Part shown: positions 63,022 to 64,000 of the stretch, piece by piece
Layout: each line of letters begins with the position of its first letter
Numbering within the stretch: position 1 is the stretch's first letter
Assembly (NCBI RefSeq): GCF_001050035.1
Contig: NZ_CVTA01000011.1
Span: 124,001 to 188,000 of the forward strand
Direction of reading: 5' to 3'
DNA length: 64,000 nt
From: Mycolicibacterium komanii
GTDB lineage: Bacteria; Actinomycetota; Actinomycetes; Mycobacteriales; Mycobacteriaceae
Notes under the pieces: generated by a model
What the model was told of the DNA's origin: nothing
The model's input: the letters and a program-made list of their open reading frames with translations, nothing else
The model's database searches: none
Position numbers and translations under genes: made by a program

Positions 63022-64000
63022 GAGCCGGGCCTGGGCCCTGTTCACCGCCGCGCTGCTGATCGCGGCGTCGGGTGCGTGCGCATCGCGCACCCCGGCGGTG
63101 ATCTCCGGGCCGTATGCGGCCCTGCTTTCGAGCTCGACCGATTTGGGGCCGTCACGTTCGGCCGACGCCCAGATCACAGTCACGCTCGGTGGACCGGATC
63201 GTCCCGCTGCCCTGATGGGTTGGGCCGACGCGCGCAGTTTGTGGGTGCGCTGGCGGCCCGGCGACCGATGGGCGATCGTCGAGGGCGGCGCCGGGGATCT
63301 CGCGCGCGCGTTTTCGGTGCCGGTTCGTGACTACCGGTCCCCGAAGGGGGAGCAGTTCTACGCATCGCCGGAGCAACCGTCGATACCGCCGCAACTGCGC
63401 GACGACATCACCGCGGTCGGCCGAATCCTGAGCTACACCCCGTACCGCATGAAGAGGCCCGACGTCGTTCCGCTCGACGTGCCCAAGGGCGGGCTGGCAC
63501 CCGACGGGCTGCTGTCGGCGTACAACGCAATGCCGTTGGGGGACGCCGGTTTCACCGGCAAGGGTGCGACGATCGTCATCTTCGCGTTCGACAGCGTCGA
63601 GCAGGAGGACCTCGACCTGTTCGCCGACACGTCGGGTCTGCCGCGGTTCACCCCGGAGATCGTCGGCGGTAAGCCGTCCGAGGTGCACGGTGAGACGGCG
63701 ATGGATCTGCAAGTGGCGCATGCGATTGCGCCCGATGCCCGGCTCGTCGTGGTCAACGCCAGGCCGACGGTGGAGGGCGACGGCACCTACGAAAAGCTGG
63801 GAAAGCTGTTCGAGCAGGTCGATCGCGACTACCCGGGGGCGGTGTGGAGCCTGTCGATCGGATGGGGCTGCGAGGCGTTCGCCACCGCAGCCGATCTGGC
63901 GCCGGTCGAGGCCGCACTGATGGCCGCGCAGCGGCGCGGCACGACGGCGTTCGACGCCAGCGGCGACACCGCCGGTCTGGAATGTAAAGGCGGCGAACGA
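62963..64000 (+). CDS. Sedolisin (S53)-type serine peptidase, 3' end beyond window
   Basis: The frame is open from the ATG at 62963 to the window edge (346 codons). The N-terminus is Arg-rich followed by a signal sequence (WALFTAALLIAASGAC, possibly a lipobox). A pro-region of about 100 residues follows, then the peptidase domain: catalytic Glu and Asp four apart in VHGETAMDLQVAHAIAP, and oxyanion Asp in AFDASGDTAG. The catalytic Ser lies beyond the edge. No better start occurs between 62963 and the signal peptide, so it overlaps the lipoprotein gene by 59 bases. Secreted acid-type peptidase by family; the substrate is unknown. Confidence 0.82.
   Translation, partial: MRRRLRDRRPVDTAVLTASRSRAWALFTAALLIAASGACASRTPAVISGPYAALLSSSTDLGPSRSADAQITVTLGGPDRPAALMGWADARSLWVRWRPGDRWAIVEGGAGDLARAFSVPVRDYRSPKGEQFYASPEQPSIPPQLRDDITAVGRILSYTPYRMKRPDVVPLDVPKGGLAPDGLLSAYNAMPLGDAGFTGKGATIVIFAFDSVEQEDLDLFADTSGLPRFTPEIVGGKPSEVHGETAMDLQVAHAIAPDARLVVVNARPTVEGDGTYEKLGKLFEQVDRDYPGAVWSLSIGWGCEAFATAADLAPVEAALMAAQRRGTTAFDASGDTAGLECKGGER

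Overview
The window is chromosomal DNA of high GC content from a mycobacterium, most likely an environmental, fast-growing Mycolicibacterium-type species. Three things point there. GTG and TTG starts, 4-base stop/start overlaps and leaderless-looking genes are common. groEL2, hbhA, ramB, moeA2 and an icl1-type aceA are present. Two long stretches keep the gene order of Mycobacterium tuberculosis: AAA ATPase-pssA-psd-moeA2-SDR (Rv0435c to Rv0439c) followed, after an interruption, by groEL2 (Rv0440); and Rv0457c to Rv0468 followed, after a replacement, by Rv0472c to Rv0478. These Rv assignments come from memory of gene order and protein features, not from a search. No tRNA, rRNA, insertion sequence, prophage or CRISPR array was seen.

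Layout. 1-4.5 kb: minus-strand Mrp/Mnh cation/proton antiporter operon (fused A-B, then C, then D running off the left edge). 4.5-7.2 kb: a decayed flavoprotein monooxygenase and an acyltransferase-3/SGNH membrane protein. 7.2-11.4 kb: an operon of a KhtT-like small protein, a CBS-pair protein and a frameshifted ArsB/NhaD-type permease, divergent from a NarL-type two-component system. 11.5-17.5 kb: conserved core with Cdc48-like ATPase, phosphatidylserine and phosphatidylethanolamine synthesis, molybdopterin synthesis and an SDR. 17.6-28.7 kb: an accessory block (YdbS/YdbT-like PH-domain pair, FAD oxidoreductase, HAD phosphatase, SF2 helicase divergent from a UvrA-like ATPase, cupin, second SDR with a divergent TetR). 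29.3-31.2 kb: groEL2 with two CIRCE operators and a strong terminator.

31.2-43.7 kb: a mixed accessory region with a PPOX-fold protein, an SDR gene broken by a short deletion, AhpD-like and amidohydrolase genes, a VOC-DinB-PAP2-TetR operon, aldehyde dehydrogenase, a DUF2889 protein, a crotonase, and an iron-box-preceded efeO-efeB pair. 43.7-64 kb: conserved region with prolyl oligopeptidase, aldehyde dehydrogenase plus DUF779 partner, lipoamide dehydrogenase, RamB, isocitrate lyase, FadB2, PPK2, TetR, DUF445, the XRE regulator with HbhA, deoC, and a sedolisin-type protease running off the right edge. Central carbon metabolism is grouped here: lpd, ramB, aceA and fadB2 are the acetate, fatty-acid and glyoxylate-shunt genes.

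No wholly new multigene system stands out. The best leads are: (i) two families of hairpin-forming intergenic repeats, (ii) the permease/CBS/KhtT-like module opposite a two-component system, (iii) the helicase/UvrA-like divergent pair, (iv) several clear but unassigned operator-like palindromes, and (v) three interrupted genes whose lesions can be located.
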